From positions 1-13,799 of the forward strand of contig CAJWMI010000048.1 in assembly GCA_913043185.1 (NCBI GenBank): DNA of 13,799 nucleotides, given 5' to 3'. Positions 1 to 7,166 of the stretch are shown here, piece after piece; position 1 is the stretch's first letter, and the number at the start of each line of letters is the position of its first letter. Below the pieces are notes generated by a model, which did no database searches, had not been told where the DNA came from, and worked only from the letters and a program-made list of their open reading frames with translations. The position numbers were made by a program, and so were the translations under genes. This DNA is from an uncultured Fidelibacterota bacterium. GTDB taxonomy: Bacteria; Marinisomatota; Marinisomatia; Marinisomatales; UBA1611.

Positions 1-632
1 GTAGAATTTGCACCAATTTCTACATCATTGCCAATAACTACCTTTCCAAGTTGAGGTATCTTTATATGGTTATCATTTATTGTCATAAATCCATATCCAT
101 CTGCTCCAATGACAACCCCCGAGTGAACAATACAGTTATTTCCTATAATTGAATTAGAATATAAATGTACGTTACTATAAAGTTTTGAGTTGTTACCAAT
201 TTCAACATTGCTATCAATTACATTATTTGGACCAATGTTTACATTATCTCCAATGATTACATTATCTCCAATGATTACATTTGGACTAATATTTGTATTA
301 GATCCAATCTTTGATGATTTTGAAATTAATGCAGACTCATGAATGCCAGTGAAGGAATCAATATCATCAGAATAGAATTCTAGTATCTTAACAAATGCTA
401 ATCTAGGATCATCAACAACTAATCCGCTTTTGTTGTTAATTAAAGATTCATCAGAAACAATAACGGCTGAAGCTTTGGTAGTGTCAAGAAACTTTTTGAA
501 TTTCGTATTATAAAGATAAGAAATAGTTCCTTTTTTACCAGCATCTAAAGCAGATACTCCACTAATTGATAATTTAGGATCCCCAACAACTTTCCCGTTG
601 ATCAGTTGTCCTAGCTCTTTAAGAGAGGCCAT
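1..632 (-). CDS. lpxD: UDP-3-O-acylglucosamine N-acyltransferase, 3' end cut by window edge
   Basis: LpxD adds the N-linked 3-hydroxyacyl chain to UDP-3-O-acylglucosamine, the third step of lipid A synthesis, in the cytoplasm. Translating the minus strand from the ATG at 632 gives MASLKELGQLINGKVVGDP, the small N-terminal uridine-binding domain. A left-handed beta-helix of hexapeptide repeats follows (IGSNTN, ISPNVI, IGDNVI, IGPNNV, IGNNSK and others), then the family signature SGVVIGADGYGF. The frame is open to the window edge, where the protein reads KVVIGNDVEIGANS. About 210 residues are present of roughly 340 expected, so the catalytic histidine lies outside the window. The start is 8 bases after the skp-like stop, so the gene is the distal member of the uppS-bamA-skp-lpxD run. 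Identification rests on clear family motifs. Confidence 0.95.
   Translation of the reverse strand, partial: MASLKELGQLINGKVVGDPKLSISGVSALDAGKKGTISYLYNTKFKKFLDTTKASAVIVSDESLINNKSGLVVDDPRLAFVKILEFYSDDIDSFTGIHESALISKSSKIGSNTNISPNVIIGDNVIIGDNVNIGPNNVIDSNVEIGNNSKLYSNVHLYSNSIIGNNCIVHSGVVIGADGYGFMTINDNHIKIPQLGKVVIGNDVEIGANS
241..276. repeat. Perfect 18-bp tandem duplication inside lpxD
   Basis: The unit ACATTATCTCCAATGATT occurs twice back to back (241-258 and 259-276) with no mismatch. On the coding strand it encodes the hexapeptide NVIIGD twice, one rung face of the LpxD beta-helix. Other rungs in the gene are far less alike at base level, so this is either a recent copy event or local gene conversion. 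The reading frame is preserved. Confidence 0.9.
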
Positions 633-640
633 TTTAAAAG

Positions 641-1192
641 TTAATTTTTGGTATCAGTTTTCTTTTTATCAGATACGCTATATTTTCTTAACTCAAGCAA
701 AACATCATCGGTTAAATCATGGGTTGGGTTTCCATACAAAAGTGAGGTCGACCCATCAATTATGAAATCTATCTTTTTTGCAGCAGCAATTTTATCCACT
801 GCTCGCTTAACTTTAGATAAAATATCAAACTCTAATTGGGCTTGCCTTCTATATAGCTCTCCTTCAGGCCCAACCATGGTAACCTGAAATTTTTGTATTG
901 TTGCTTCCCTTGAAGAAATTTCAGCTTCTTTTTCTTTTCTCCATTCAGGACTGCTCATTAACCTCTGCGTCTCAAAGGCTTGTTTAATACTATCAAGCTG
1001 AACAATCATCGAATTATATCTCATGTTGACCTGCCTGTATTCCATCTGAAGCTGTGCCTCAGCATCCTTGAATTCCTCATATTCCGAGCGAATTCTATCT
1101 GACTGTACAAATCCTATTTTATTTTGAGCAAATAATACCGATATGAATATTTGCAAAGCAAAAATGACAGTTGTGATTTTTTTAGGAACCAC
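641..1192 (-). CDS. Skp/OmpH-family periplasmic chaperone
   Basis: Predicted periplasmic chaperone that holds unfolded outer-membrane proteins on their way to BamA. The 183-residue product starts MVPKKITTVIFALQIFISVLFAQ, a Sec signal peptide with likely cleavage near FAQ. The mature start NKIGFVQSDRI resembles the family's usual opening, followed by a long charged helical segment (about residues 40-125) of the kind that forms the Skp tentacles, then a conserved end including DFIIDGSTSLLYGNP. I chose the GTG at 1192 because a consensus AAGGAGG lies 5 bases upstream. The longer open frame to 1246 would put 18 extra residues before the signal peptide and overlap the end of bamA. It lies 23 bases after bamA and 8 before lpxD, the usual bamA-skp-lpxD order. 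An ATG sharing one base with the GTG opens only a short frame. Confidence 0.87.
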   Translation of the reverse strand: MVPKKITTVIFALQIFISVLFAQNKIGFVQSDRIRSEYEEFKDAEAQLQMEYRQVNMRYNSMIVQLDSIKQAFETQRLMSSPEWRKEKEAEISSREATIQKFQVTMVGPEGELYRRQAQLEFDILSKVKRAVDKIAAAKKIDFIIDGSTSLLYGNPTHDLTDDVLLELRKYSVSDKKKTDTKN

Positions 1193-1196
1193 ATTT

Positions 1197-1204
1197 ACCT
1201 CCTT
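1197..1204 (-). promoter_or_regulatory. Ribosome binding site AAGGAGGT that fixes the GTG start of the skp-like gene
   Basis: The minus strand reads AAGGAGGT, the best Shine-Dalgarno match in the window, with its GG 5 bases before the GTG at 1192-1190. It lies in the 23-base gap after the bamA stop. Most other genes here start without a clear site and rely on overlap with the previous gene, so this one suggests independent, stronger initiation for the chaperone. Confidence 0.8.
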
Positions 1205-1215
1205 AAAATTAATAA

Positions 1216-3654
1216 TTAATTTCCAAAAATTATTGTGTACTCCCAACCCTGGGGCTCACCATTTCCAGTAATATCATCAAATCCATAACCAACATCAAAC
1301 CCAAGTTTCCCAATCATAGGCATAAAAAATCGTATACCAGCTCCAGCAGACCTTTTTAACTCCAAAGGATTTGATCGTTCATATCTCAACGTGCTCATCA
1401 AACGGGTATCATGCCATACATTCCCTGCTTCAGCAAATAGCATTGCATAAACAACAGGATTTTCTGAGAACGGAAATCTAAACTCCGTGGTATACTTAAC
1501 CATTGTATTCCCTCCAACTCCACGACCTGTAGTTGTTAGCGGTCCGATAGAATTGTCAGGATAACCGCGAAGCATGGTTCCATAGGGTATGCCATTTCCA
1601 CCCATTATGAATCTTTCATAAGGGGGAATATAGGTATATCCTTTGTTGTTTACCCTAAGCATCTTTATGGTGCCTATTTTTAAAGAACTTGTTAGAACAA
1701 ATTTCCAGAATGTAGGTGTATACCAGTCTAAATTCAAAACATGTTTATGATAATGCTCATCTCCTTTAAATACGCCACCTGAGAATGTTGAAGTAAGTAT
1801 TGCGCTTGATCCCTCTGTGGGAAATTCAGCGCGATCTCTACTATCCCTACTAATGTTTTGTGTTAGACTAATACCAGTAGATTTACGAAAATCACCAACA
1901 TATTCACGTAATAATTCTTCATCTTCGCTATAATATTCAGCCTGCCTGACCCTTAAGTCCCAAAAGGCTCTAAAATAGTCATCTGGCCATTTTAATCTTC
2001 TACCCCACTGAATAGACCCACCTCTAGAAAGCTGATTAAATGGATAAAAATAATATGAATTTCCTGCACCCCTAAATGTGTAAAATAGAGAGAATCCTAT
2101 TCTGTTGGGTGTATCGCGAAACATTGGATCTACAAATCTAACTTGGAAGCTTTCGTATTTACCTGGTCTCCCATAATAATTACCCATCGATACTTGTGTT
2201 CCAACATTAAACCCAAATGACAAAATTTGCCCTTTGCCTCTAAAATTATTAAATGCAAGATTTCCACCACCTGTCATGCCATACATGCCAGAAACACCAA
2301 TGTTTGCACTGGCACGATCAGACGATTTTTCTTCAAGGGTTATATCCAAATCAATTTCATCTTCATCTACAGGAACAACATTTGGAGCTAATGATGTAGG
2401 ATCAAAATAATTTAGAACATGTAATTTTCTCATACTTGTTTGTAATAATGTTCTTCTGAATAAGTCACCAGGAAAAACATCGAGTTCTCTACGGATGACA
2501 TTTTCTCTGGTTTTAGAATTTCCATAAATATTAATGTTGCGAACATATACTTTATTATTTTCTGTAACCGAAAAATGAACATCAATTGAATCATTATCTG
2601 TAGGGGTAAAGAAAGGTTCTATGTTGCTATATAAGTACCCTCTATCCATATATAAGCTTTGTACATCCTGATAAACAGCTTTATCAAATCCCGATTGATT
2701 AAAAATATCGCCTTTTTTCAAATTCAATGTGGTCTGTAATATTTGCTCTTCATAAAGGGAATTACCCTCCCATGAAAAATTTCTAAACTTATATTGAGCG
2801 CCTTCATTTACGGTGATTTGTACAACTAGGCCTCGCTTTTTTTTATTATAAAATACACTATCAGATAAAACATTGAAATCTCTATGCCCTTCGTCTTTAT
2901 AAAAACTATTAAGCGCTACAAGATCTTCATCAAATTTCTTTTTATCAAATGATGATGCCCAAAATCTCCACCATGTACGTATTTTAGTATCTTTCAACTG
3001 CCGTCTAAGTGTATAAAGAGTTAACTTATTTCTAAGTATTCTTGGAATTGGTAGCCAGGATTTTGTTGCCAGCCAGCCAAAATTGTTTTGTCCGCCTCCA
3101 GAAATAATAATATCTTTTATTTTCATTTTTTTACCTTCATTAATAGTAAAAGTAACATTATTTCTTTGCGAGTTTTTCTTATCGATTGGCTCCATAGATG
3201 CATCTACTTTTGCAAGAAAATATCCTTCCTCTTTATAAAGCTTTATAATCTTATTTTTTGAACTATTTATAAAATTTGGCTTTATTCTCATTCCAACACG
3301 ATACGAAAGAACTTCTTTGATTTTTTTATCTCGTATTTTTTTATTTCCTTCAAGCTCTATTTTTGCTAAAACAGGAGACTCTTTAACAATAATTGTAATT
3401 GAAATTCCATCGGATTTTTCTTCGTTAAATTCAATCTGCACATCACCAAAAACTCCTAGATCCCATAGCCGTTTAACTGCCCGGCGAAAATCTTCGGCAG
3501 TAACATTTTGACCTTTTTGCAATCCAGCTGTATATAAAACCATATTGTTGCTTGTAGAGCTATTCCCTTCAATATCAATATTATTTAATTTGAAGGAGGG
3601 GGGAGCTTGGGCAAAAATAAATGATGATATAATAATAATGCTTAGTTTTTTCAT
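1216..3654 (-). CDS. bamA: Outer membrane protein assembly factor BamA
   Basis: BamA is the outer-membrane Omp85 protein that folds and inserts beta-barrel proteins. The 812-residue product has a short signal peptide (MKKLSIIIISSFIFAQ), then a string of POTRA domains. The first begins FKLNNIDIEGN and the last, about residues 380-455, begins VYVRNINIYGNSKTRENVIRRELDVFPGD. The C-terminal half is a 16-strand barrel. The conserved L6-loop motif appears as LRGYP at about residue 695 (the VRGF/Y motif). The protein ends in an aromatic, alternating last strand (GWEYTIIFGN) that serves as its own beta-signal. Length is normal for the family. Its ATG overlaps the uppS stop as ATGA (3654-3651), with only a distant AGGTGA upstream, so translation is probably coupled to uppS. 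The skp-like gene follows after 23 bases. Confidence 0.97.
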   Translation of the reverse strand: MKKLSIIIISSFIFAQAPPSFKLNNIDIEGNSSTSNNMVLYTAGLQKGQNVTAEDFRRAVKRLWDLGVFGDVQIEFNEEKSDGISITIIVKESPVLAKIELEGNKKIRDKKIKEVLSYRVGMRIKPNFINSSKNKIIKLYKEEGYFLAKVDASMEPIDKKNSQRNNVTFTINEGKKMKIKDIIISGGGQNNFGWLATKSWLPIPRILRNKLTLYTLRRQLKDTKIRTWWRFWASSFDKKKFDEDLVALNSFYKDEGHRDFNVLSDSVFYNKKKRGLVVQITVNEGAQYKFRNFSWEGNSLYEEQILQTTLNLKKGDIFNQSGFDKAVYQDVQSLYMDRGYLYSNIEPFFTPTDNDSIDVHFSVTENNKVYVRNINIYGNSKTRENVIRRELDVFPGDLFRRTLLQTSMRKLHVLNYFDPTSLAPNVVPVDEDEIDLDITLEEKSSDRASANIGVSGMYGMTGGGNLAFNNFRGKGQILSFGFNVGTQVSMGNYYGRPGKYESFQVRFVDPMFRDTPNRIGFSLFYTFRGAGNSYYFYPFNQLSRGGSIQWGRRLKWPDDYFRAFWDLRVRQAEYYSEDEELLREYVGDFRKSTGISLTQNISRDSRDRAEFPTEGSSAILTSTFSGGVFKGDEHYHKHVLNLDWYTPTFWKFVLTSSLKIGTIKMLRVNNKGYTYIPPYERFIMGGNGIPYGTMLRGYPDNSIGPLTTTGRGVGGNTMVKYTTEFRFPFSENPVVYAMLFAEAGNVWHDTRLMSTLRYERSNPLELKRSAGAGIRFFMPMIGKLGFDVGYGFDDITGNGEPQGWEYTIIFGN

Positions 3655-4403
3655 GCGCTTATTTGTTCACCTGTTTGACCAAATCTTCTTTGTCTATTTT
3701 GATAATCGTAAATTCCATTTAATAATTCTTTTTCTCTAAAATCAGGCCAAAATTTCTCTGAAATAAGTAACTCTGAATAAGCAGCCTGCCAAAGCAAAAA
3801 ATTACTTAATCGATATTCGCCGCCAGTTCGAATTAATAGATCTGGGTCAGGAATACCTGAAGAATAAAGCTCCTCTACAAATAACTCTTCACTAATATCA
3901 TCGGATTTCAAATCTGATAGTTCTATTTTTTTACCTATACGCTTAATAGCCCGTATGAGTTCCTGCCTACTTCCATAGCTTAATGCTAAAACTAGGTTGA
4001 GACCGGAGTTGTTTTGTGTTTTTGCCACACCTTCTAATATGTTTTTTTTTGTATCGACAGGTAGATCTTCAAGGTTGCCAATTGTAGAGAGCTTAACATT
4101 ATTTTCATGCAGATTTTCAATTTCTTTTTTTATTGTTGAAAAGAGCAATTTCATGATTGCAGAGACTTCTGTTTTTGGCCTTGACCAATTCTCGCTAGAG
4201 AAAGTATAAAGGGTAAGATAAGAAATGCCGATCTCACCACATACCCTTACAATCTCTCTTACTGAATTTATTCCCTCACGATGACCAGCTGCTCTGGGCA
4301 GGTTCTTTAATTTTGCCCAACGCCCATTGCCATCCATAATTATTGCAATATGGCTTGGAAGATTGCCATTATTTTTAACTTTATTTCTTAACTTTTTATT
4401 CAC
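3651..4403 (-). CDS. uppS: Isoprenyl (undecaprenyl) diphosphate synthase
   Basis: A cis-prenyltransferase that condenses isopentenyl diphosphate units onto farnesyl diphosphate to give the undecaprenyl carrier used for peptidoglycan and surface glycans. The 250-residue product shows the family motifs in order: HIAIIMDGNGRWA (catalytic Asp, about residue 24), AAGHREG, LTLYTFSSENWSRP, LALSYGSRQEL, DPDLLIRTGGEYRLSNFLLW and FWPDF near the end. The start is GTG at 4403 with no visible Shine-Dalgarno sequence; the next Met lies inside the catalytic DGNGRW segment, so a later start is impossible. Small departures from the common text are IRTGGE (usually IRTSGE) and SYGSR (usually SYGGR). It overlaps bamA by 4 bases. 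In many bacteria uppS precedes cdsA; here it leads directly into the outer-membrane cluster. Confidence 0.96.
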   Translation of the reverse strand: MNKKLRNKVKNNGNLPSHIAIIMDGNGRWAKLKNLPRAAGHREGINSVREIVRVCGEIGISYLTLYTFSSENWSRPKTEVSAIMKLLFSTIKKEIENLHENNVKLSTIGNLEDLPVDTKKNILEGVAKTQNNSGLNLVLALSYGSRQELIRAIKRIGKKIELSDLKSDDISEELFVEELYSSGIPDPDLLIRTGGEYRLSNFLLWQAAYSELLISEKFWPDFREKELLNGIYDYQNRQRRFGQTGEQISA

Positions 4404-4440
4404 GATAAATTAAATAATTATTTATATAAATATTTCTAAA

Positions 4441-4464
4441 ATTAGCGCTTATTAAACTGCTAAT
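4441..4464. repeat. Short inverted repeat in the gap before uppS
   Basis: ATTAGC (4441-4446) and GCTAAT (4459-4464) form a 6-bp inverted repeat with a 12-base spacer, in the 73-base gap between the zinc-ribbon gene and uppS. On the minus strand it is followed by a moderately T-rich stretch, so it could be a weak terminator for the upstream genes or part of a uppS control region. The stem is short and there is no clean T tract. No convincing -35/-10 pair was found in this gap. Confidence 0.25.
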
Positions 4465-4476
4465 GAATAATTAATC

Positions 4477-4797
4477 TTATTTATCATTTTCATAGATTTC
4501 AGCAGTATGATGATCAAATTGAGTAAAATTATCCGGAATCGACACATTTTTAAATTCTGATTTACATTTATAACATTCAATTGAGTCTTCTACTTTATTA
4601 TACAAATATAGATCAATTAAAAATAAGACAACTAGACTAAGGCCATATGTGAATGGGACAAATAATGCTCCAATCAAAATAATAATACATCCAAGAGCCT
4701 GATTAAAATCTTTTTTCTTATACAGGTGCTTACATCCACACTCAGGGCAAAGGGGTTCTTTTTCTCTTATAAAATAGTTTTTATCAATTTTTTTCAA
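4477..4797 (-). CDS. Small zinc-ribbon protein split by a membrane hairpin, function unknown
   Basis: I do not recognise a named family. The 106-residue product has CPEC at residues 17-20 and CYKC at 75-78, two knuckles of the kind that together bind one zinc ion. Between them lies a hydrophobic stretch (about residues 35-68, starting CIIILIGALFVPF and ending in LIDLYLY) long enough for two short membrane helices. The tail is acidic with a His pair (FDHHTAE). If the hairpin spans the membrane, both Cys pairs end up on the same side and can form one ribbon. The start is TTG at 4797, overlapping the TGA stop of the upstream gene as TTGA; no other Met or plausible ATG start exists in frame. That overlap points to coupled translation with the 262-residue membrane protein. 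A cytoplasmic metal-binding accessory to that protein is a guess only. Confidence 0.72.
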   Translation of the reverse strand: MKKIDKNYFIREKEPLCPECGCKHLYKKKDFNQALGCIIILIGALFVPFTYGLSLVVLFLIDLYLYNKVEDSIECYKCKSEFKNVSIPDNFTQFDHHTAEIYENDK

Positions 4798-5582
4798 AGG
4801 GGAAGTCTGTATTGTAATAAATAAAATTTAAATATTATATCCCCAAATAATATGGAAATAATCGATACATATAACAAACCTGTAGCGCTTTGTGTTGCCT
4901 GAATCTTAAGTGTGCTCCATACAAAATAATTAATCAAAACTGGAAAAATATTACCCATGAATAATGCTACTAAAAGCAATATTCCATCAAAATCAAAAAG
5001 GAATGACCAGCTGTTTTTTGTTATTCCATATGAATCAACGTATACGTTGGATGTCATAAAAAAAACATCCCAAATAATTCTGATAGCTAATGCAACTGAA
5101 AGCGCTGTTGTAGATTTTTTTAATAAAGAGATTGGCAAAGCAATAACATTTAAATACCAATGTCCTAAAATCATCGAAAAAAATACTCCGGCTGTGATTA
5201 GTGATCCAATAATTACAGCAAATGAAGCCTGAAAATAAAGGTCATCCATAAAATGTGATAGTATGTTCAATAATGCAATTATCCCCAAAAATGAAATCAA
5301 AGTAATAATGCTATTGTGAATTATTTTTCTGTTCCAATAAAAAGCTGTTATTGATCCTAAAAGAAAAAGCCATACCAAGAGAATAATTTCTGAAAAATAA
5401 TCAGTGGCAATAAAATAATAAGCTAATGTGCCAAGCGAACCAATTATACAGCATTTGCCTAAATTGAATCTGTAAAAACCCTGATCTATTTTTTGTAAAG
5501 GTGTTATCCAAAAGAATAGGGGGTAGACCGAAGCATAACCTAAAAAAATTAGCACTATAGAGTGCGTAAAATAATTAAACAT
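4794..5582 (-). CDS. Polytopic inner-membrane protein, function unknown
   Basis: The 262-residue product is almost entirely hydrophobic and fits about eight transmembrane helices with short loops. I see no enzyme motif I can name. Noticeable points are a conserved-looking GHWYLN segment followed by ALPISLLKKS in the middle, a charged ATDYF loop near residue 60 and a NYFVW segment near the end. It has no separate signal peptide; the first helix (MFNYFTHSIVLIFLGYASVYPLFF) can act as the anchor. The ATG at 5582 overlaps the end of the Mrp gene by 8 bases, and its stop overlaps the zinc-ribbon gene by 4 bases. The three genes are therefore very likely translated together, which hints at a link with iron-sulfur or metal handling but does not prove one. 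Confidence 0.75.
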   Translation of the reverse strand: MFNYFTHSIVLIFLGYASVYPLFFWITPLQKIDQGFYRFNLGKCCIIGSLGTLAYYFIATDYFSEIILLVWLFLLGSITAFYWNRKIIHNSIITLISFLGIIALLNILSHFMDDLYFQASFAVIIGSLITAGVFFSMILGHWYLNVIALPISLLKKSTTALSVALAIRIIWDVFFMTSNVYVDSYGITKNSWSFLFDFDGILLLVALFMGNIFPVLINYFVWSTLKIQATQSATGLLYVSIISILFGDIIFKFYLLQYRLPL

Positions 5583-6690
5583 TTAATAGGTCTATTATTT
5601 TCTTAGCAATATCCTTATATATAACACCAATATGAGAATCGGGATGAGTATCAACGATTGGGCTACCAGAGTCTGTAGTTTCCATAATATCCTGAGATAT
5701 TGGAATTTGTCCCAACAAAGGAACCCCCAAACGATCGCTTTCAGTTTTGCCTCCACCTTTTTTAAATAAATCCATTCTTATTGTAAAACTACCATCATCT
5801 TTAATTGTGACTGGCTGCCCTTCAATTGATAAATTGCTACCAGTTTCAACTTTACCATCTAAAAATAATCCTGACATATTCTCTATTACACCTAAAACTG
5901 GTGTTTTTACCTTTCTAAACATATCTGCACCTTTTTTAACATCTGCTAATGCAATATCTTGAGGCGTGGTAATTATAAGAGCGCCATCCATTTTAAGTTT
6001 TTGTGTAAGCGTTAGTTGAATATCTCCAGTGCCTGGAGGTAGGTCTAAAATTAAATAATCTAATTCTCCCCAAATCACATCATAAAAAAATTGCTCAGTC
6101 ATTCTTGCGACTAGCGGACCTCTCCAAATTGTAGGAGATTGGTTGCCACTAATGAAACCGAAACTCATTACCTTCATGTTTAAATTATCTAGAGGTATTA
6201 GTTTTCTTTCTTCGTTTAATTTTGGCTGCTCATCTAATCCTAATATCATTGGCAATGAAGGGCCATAGATGTCTAAATCAAGCAATCCTACCTTCAGCCC
6301 TATATCTCTTAAAGACAGCGCTAAATTAACAGCAACGGTTGATTTTCCCACACCTCCTTTACCACTTGATACTGCTATTATGTGCTTTATTCCTGATAGA
6401 GAAGAGGGCCCCTGTGAAGCCGGTGTTGGCATATTTGCTTGAGCTTCTGAAGTATTTTGATTAAGAGAAATATCTATTTTTTTATAACCACTCTCTGATT
6501 CTAATAGATTTTTGATTTCATTAATTACTGTAGTCTTTTTCTCTTCATTTTGGCTTTTAATATTTAAAATGACAGAGAGTTCATCTTCATTAATTAAAAC
6601 GTCATGGATCATTCCAAAAGAAACTACATCACGACTAAACCCTGGGTAGGAAATCTTCTTTAATAATTCTATTACTTGTTCTTTTTTCAT
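5575..6690 (-). CDS. mrp: Mrp/ApbC-type P-loop ATPase (iron-sulfur carrier family) lacking all cysteines
   Basis: Mrp/ApbC/Nbp35 proteins are dimeric ATPases thought to carry and deliver Fe-S clusters in the cytoplasm. The 371-residue product has an N-terminal DUF59/MIP18-like domain (about residues 1-75, with SYPGFSRDVVSFGMI), a linker, then the ATPase: deviant Walker A SSGKGGVGKST (109-118), LLDLDIYGPSLPMILG, RGPLVARMTEQF and LDYLILDLPPGTGDIQL. The usual CPxC that bridges a cluster between subunits should follow VIENMS (269-273). Here it is replaced by a roughly 35-residue beta-rich insert (GLFLDGKVETGSNLSIEGQ onward to KKGGGK), and the whole protein has no Cys. The ATG at 6690 has no Shine-Dalgarno sequence and lies 3 bases beyond the T tract of a terminator. 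It overlaps the next gene by 8 bases. Confidence 0.93.
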   Translation of the reverse strand: MKKEQVIELLKKISYPGFSRDVVSFGMIHDVLINEDELSVILNIKSQNEEKKTTVINEIKNLLESESGYKKIDISLNQNTSEAQANMPTPASQGPSSLSGIKHIIAVSSGKGGVGKSTVAVNLALSLRDIGLKVGLLDLDIYGPSLPMILGLDEQPKLNEERKLIPLDNLNMKVMSFGFISGNQSPTIWRGPLVARMTEQFFYDVIWGELDYLILDLPPGTGDIQLTLTQKLKMDGALIITTPQDIALADVKKGADMFRKVKTPVLGVIENMSGLFLDGKVETGSNLSIEGQPVTIKDDGSFTIRMDLFKKGGGKTESDRLGVPLLGQIPISQDIMETTDSGSPIVDTHPDSHIGVIYKDIAKKIIDLLNV

Positions 6691-6693
6691 TAT

Positions 6694-6721
6694 AAAAAAA
6701 ACGGCTGTTAAAAACAGCCGT
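6694..6721 (-). terminator. Intrinsic terminator after the 7Fe-type ferredoxin gene
   Basis: ACGGCTGTT (6701-6709) and AACAGCCGT (6713-6721) form a perfect 9-bp stem with a 3-base loop. On the minus strand a run of seven T follows (6700-6694). It lies 31 bases after the ferredoxin stop. Its T tract ends 3 bases before the mrp ATG, so mrp must depend on read-through or on an internal or overlapping promoter. Confidence 0.9.
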
Positions 6722-6752
6722 CATCCTAAGTATTTAGCTATCTTTTATTTTT

Positions 6753-7040
6753 TTAAGAAAACCATTTTGCATTAATTTCAGTATATTTGTTCCATTCTTC
6801 AGGCAGTTCACTTTCTTCAAAAATAGCCTCAACTGGACATTCAGGCTCACATGCTCCACAATCAATACACTCGTCAGGATCAATATACAGTTGTTTGCCT
6901 TCAGGGTCAAACCCATCAGCTTTGGCCTCCTCGCCAGCACCAGTTTTATCTTCTGGTCCATGAATACAATCTACCGGACAAACTTCCACGCAAGCCGTAT
7001 CACAAGTACTCACACATGGCTCAGCTATGACATATGTCAT
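6753..7040 (-). CDS. Ferredoxin of the thermophile 7Fe type ([3Fe-4S][4Fe-4S])
   Basis: Small soluble electron carrier. The 95-residue product begins [27 protein letters not shown] and carries C9, C17 and C21-Pro in the spacing of Thermus-type seven-iron ferredoxins. The second motif is [12 protein letters not shown] (C58, C61, C64, C68). Family knowledge predicts one [3Fe-4S] and one [4Fe-4S] cluster. An extra Cys at residue 13 stands where relatives usually have Lys; it is one residue off the position that would supply a fourth ligand in 8Fe ferredoxins. An acidic, Gly-rich loop (about residues 28-50) separates the two motifs. The ATG at 7040 has a GGAG 6 bases upstream. A perfect 16-bp palindrome (7026-7041) covers the first codons. 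The gene is divergent from the second ferredoxin and ends in its own terminator. Confidence 0.93.
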   Translation of the reverse strand: MTYVIAEPCVSTCDTACVEVCPVDCIHGPEDKTGAGEEAKADGFDPEGKQLYIDPDECIDCGACEPECPVEAIFEESELPEEWNKYTEINAKWFS

Positions 7041-7102
7041 AATTATCTCCTTTTTATTAAACGCTTTCGAAGCTACTTAAATTATGATAATTTTATATGT
7101 TC

Positions 7103-7131
7103 TTAAAAGACTTTTGGTATCAAAATATAAT
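7103..7131 (+). promoter_or_regulatory. Candidate sigma-70 promoter for the plus-strand ferredoxin
   Basis: TTAAAA (7103-7108) and a perfect TATAAT (7126-7131) are separated by 17 bases, the ideal spacing. Transcription would start near 7138, about 30 bases before the ATG at 7167. The leader is A/T-rich with no Shine-Dalgarno match. In such AT-rich sequence a chance match is possible, so confidence is moderate. Confidence 0.5.
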
Positions 7132-7166
7132 GTCTATTAAATTCATTATATAAATAACTAAATAAA

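Noticed and set aside
1193..1246. Longer open frame extending the skp-like gene to 1246
   Set aside because: The extra 18 residues precede an intact signal peptide and overlap bamA, while a consensus ribosome site points to the GTG at 1192.
2815..2826. TTTGTACAA word in bamA
   Set aside because: It has the half-site bases but no central spacer and lies deep in coding sequence, unlike the three boxes at gene starts.
3545..3739. Plus-strand open frame across the uppS/bamA junction, and similar plus-strand frames elsewhere
   Set aside because: They lie antisense to well-identified genes and show no domain, start signal or sensible composition.
6734..6961. 75-residue minus-strand open frame inside the ferredoxin gene
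   Set aside because: It is a different frame of the ferredoxin coding sequence with no recognisable motif; the ferredoxin frame has the cysteine motifs and a ribosome site.
7026..7041. Perfect 16-bp palindrome TATGACATATGTCATA over the ferredoxin start
   Set aside because: It encodes the family's conserved MTYVI opening, so the symmetry can arise from codons. No second copy was found in the window, so I did not call it an operator.
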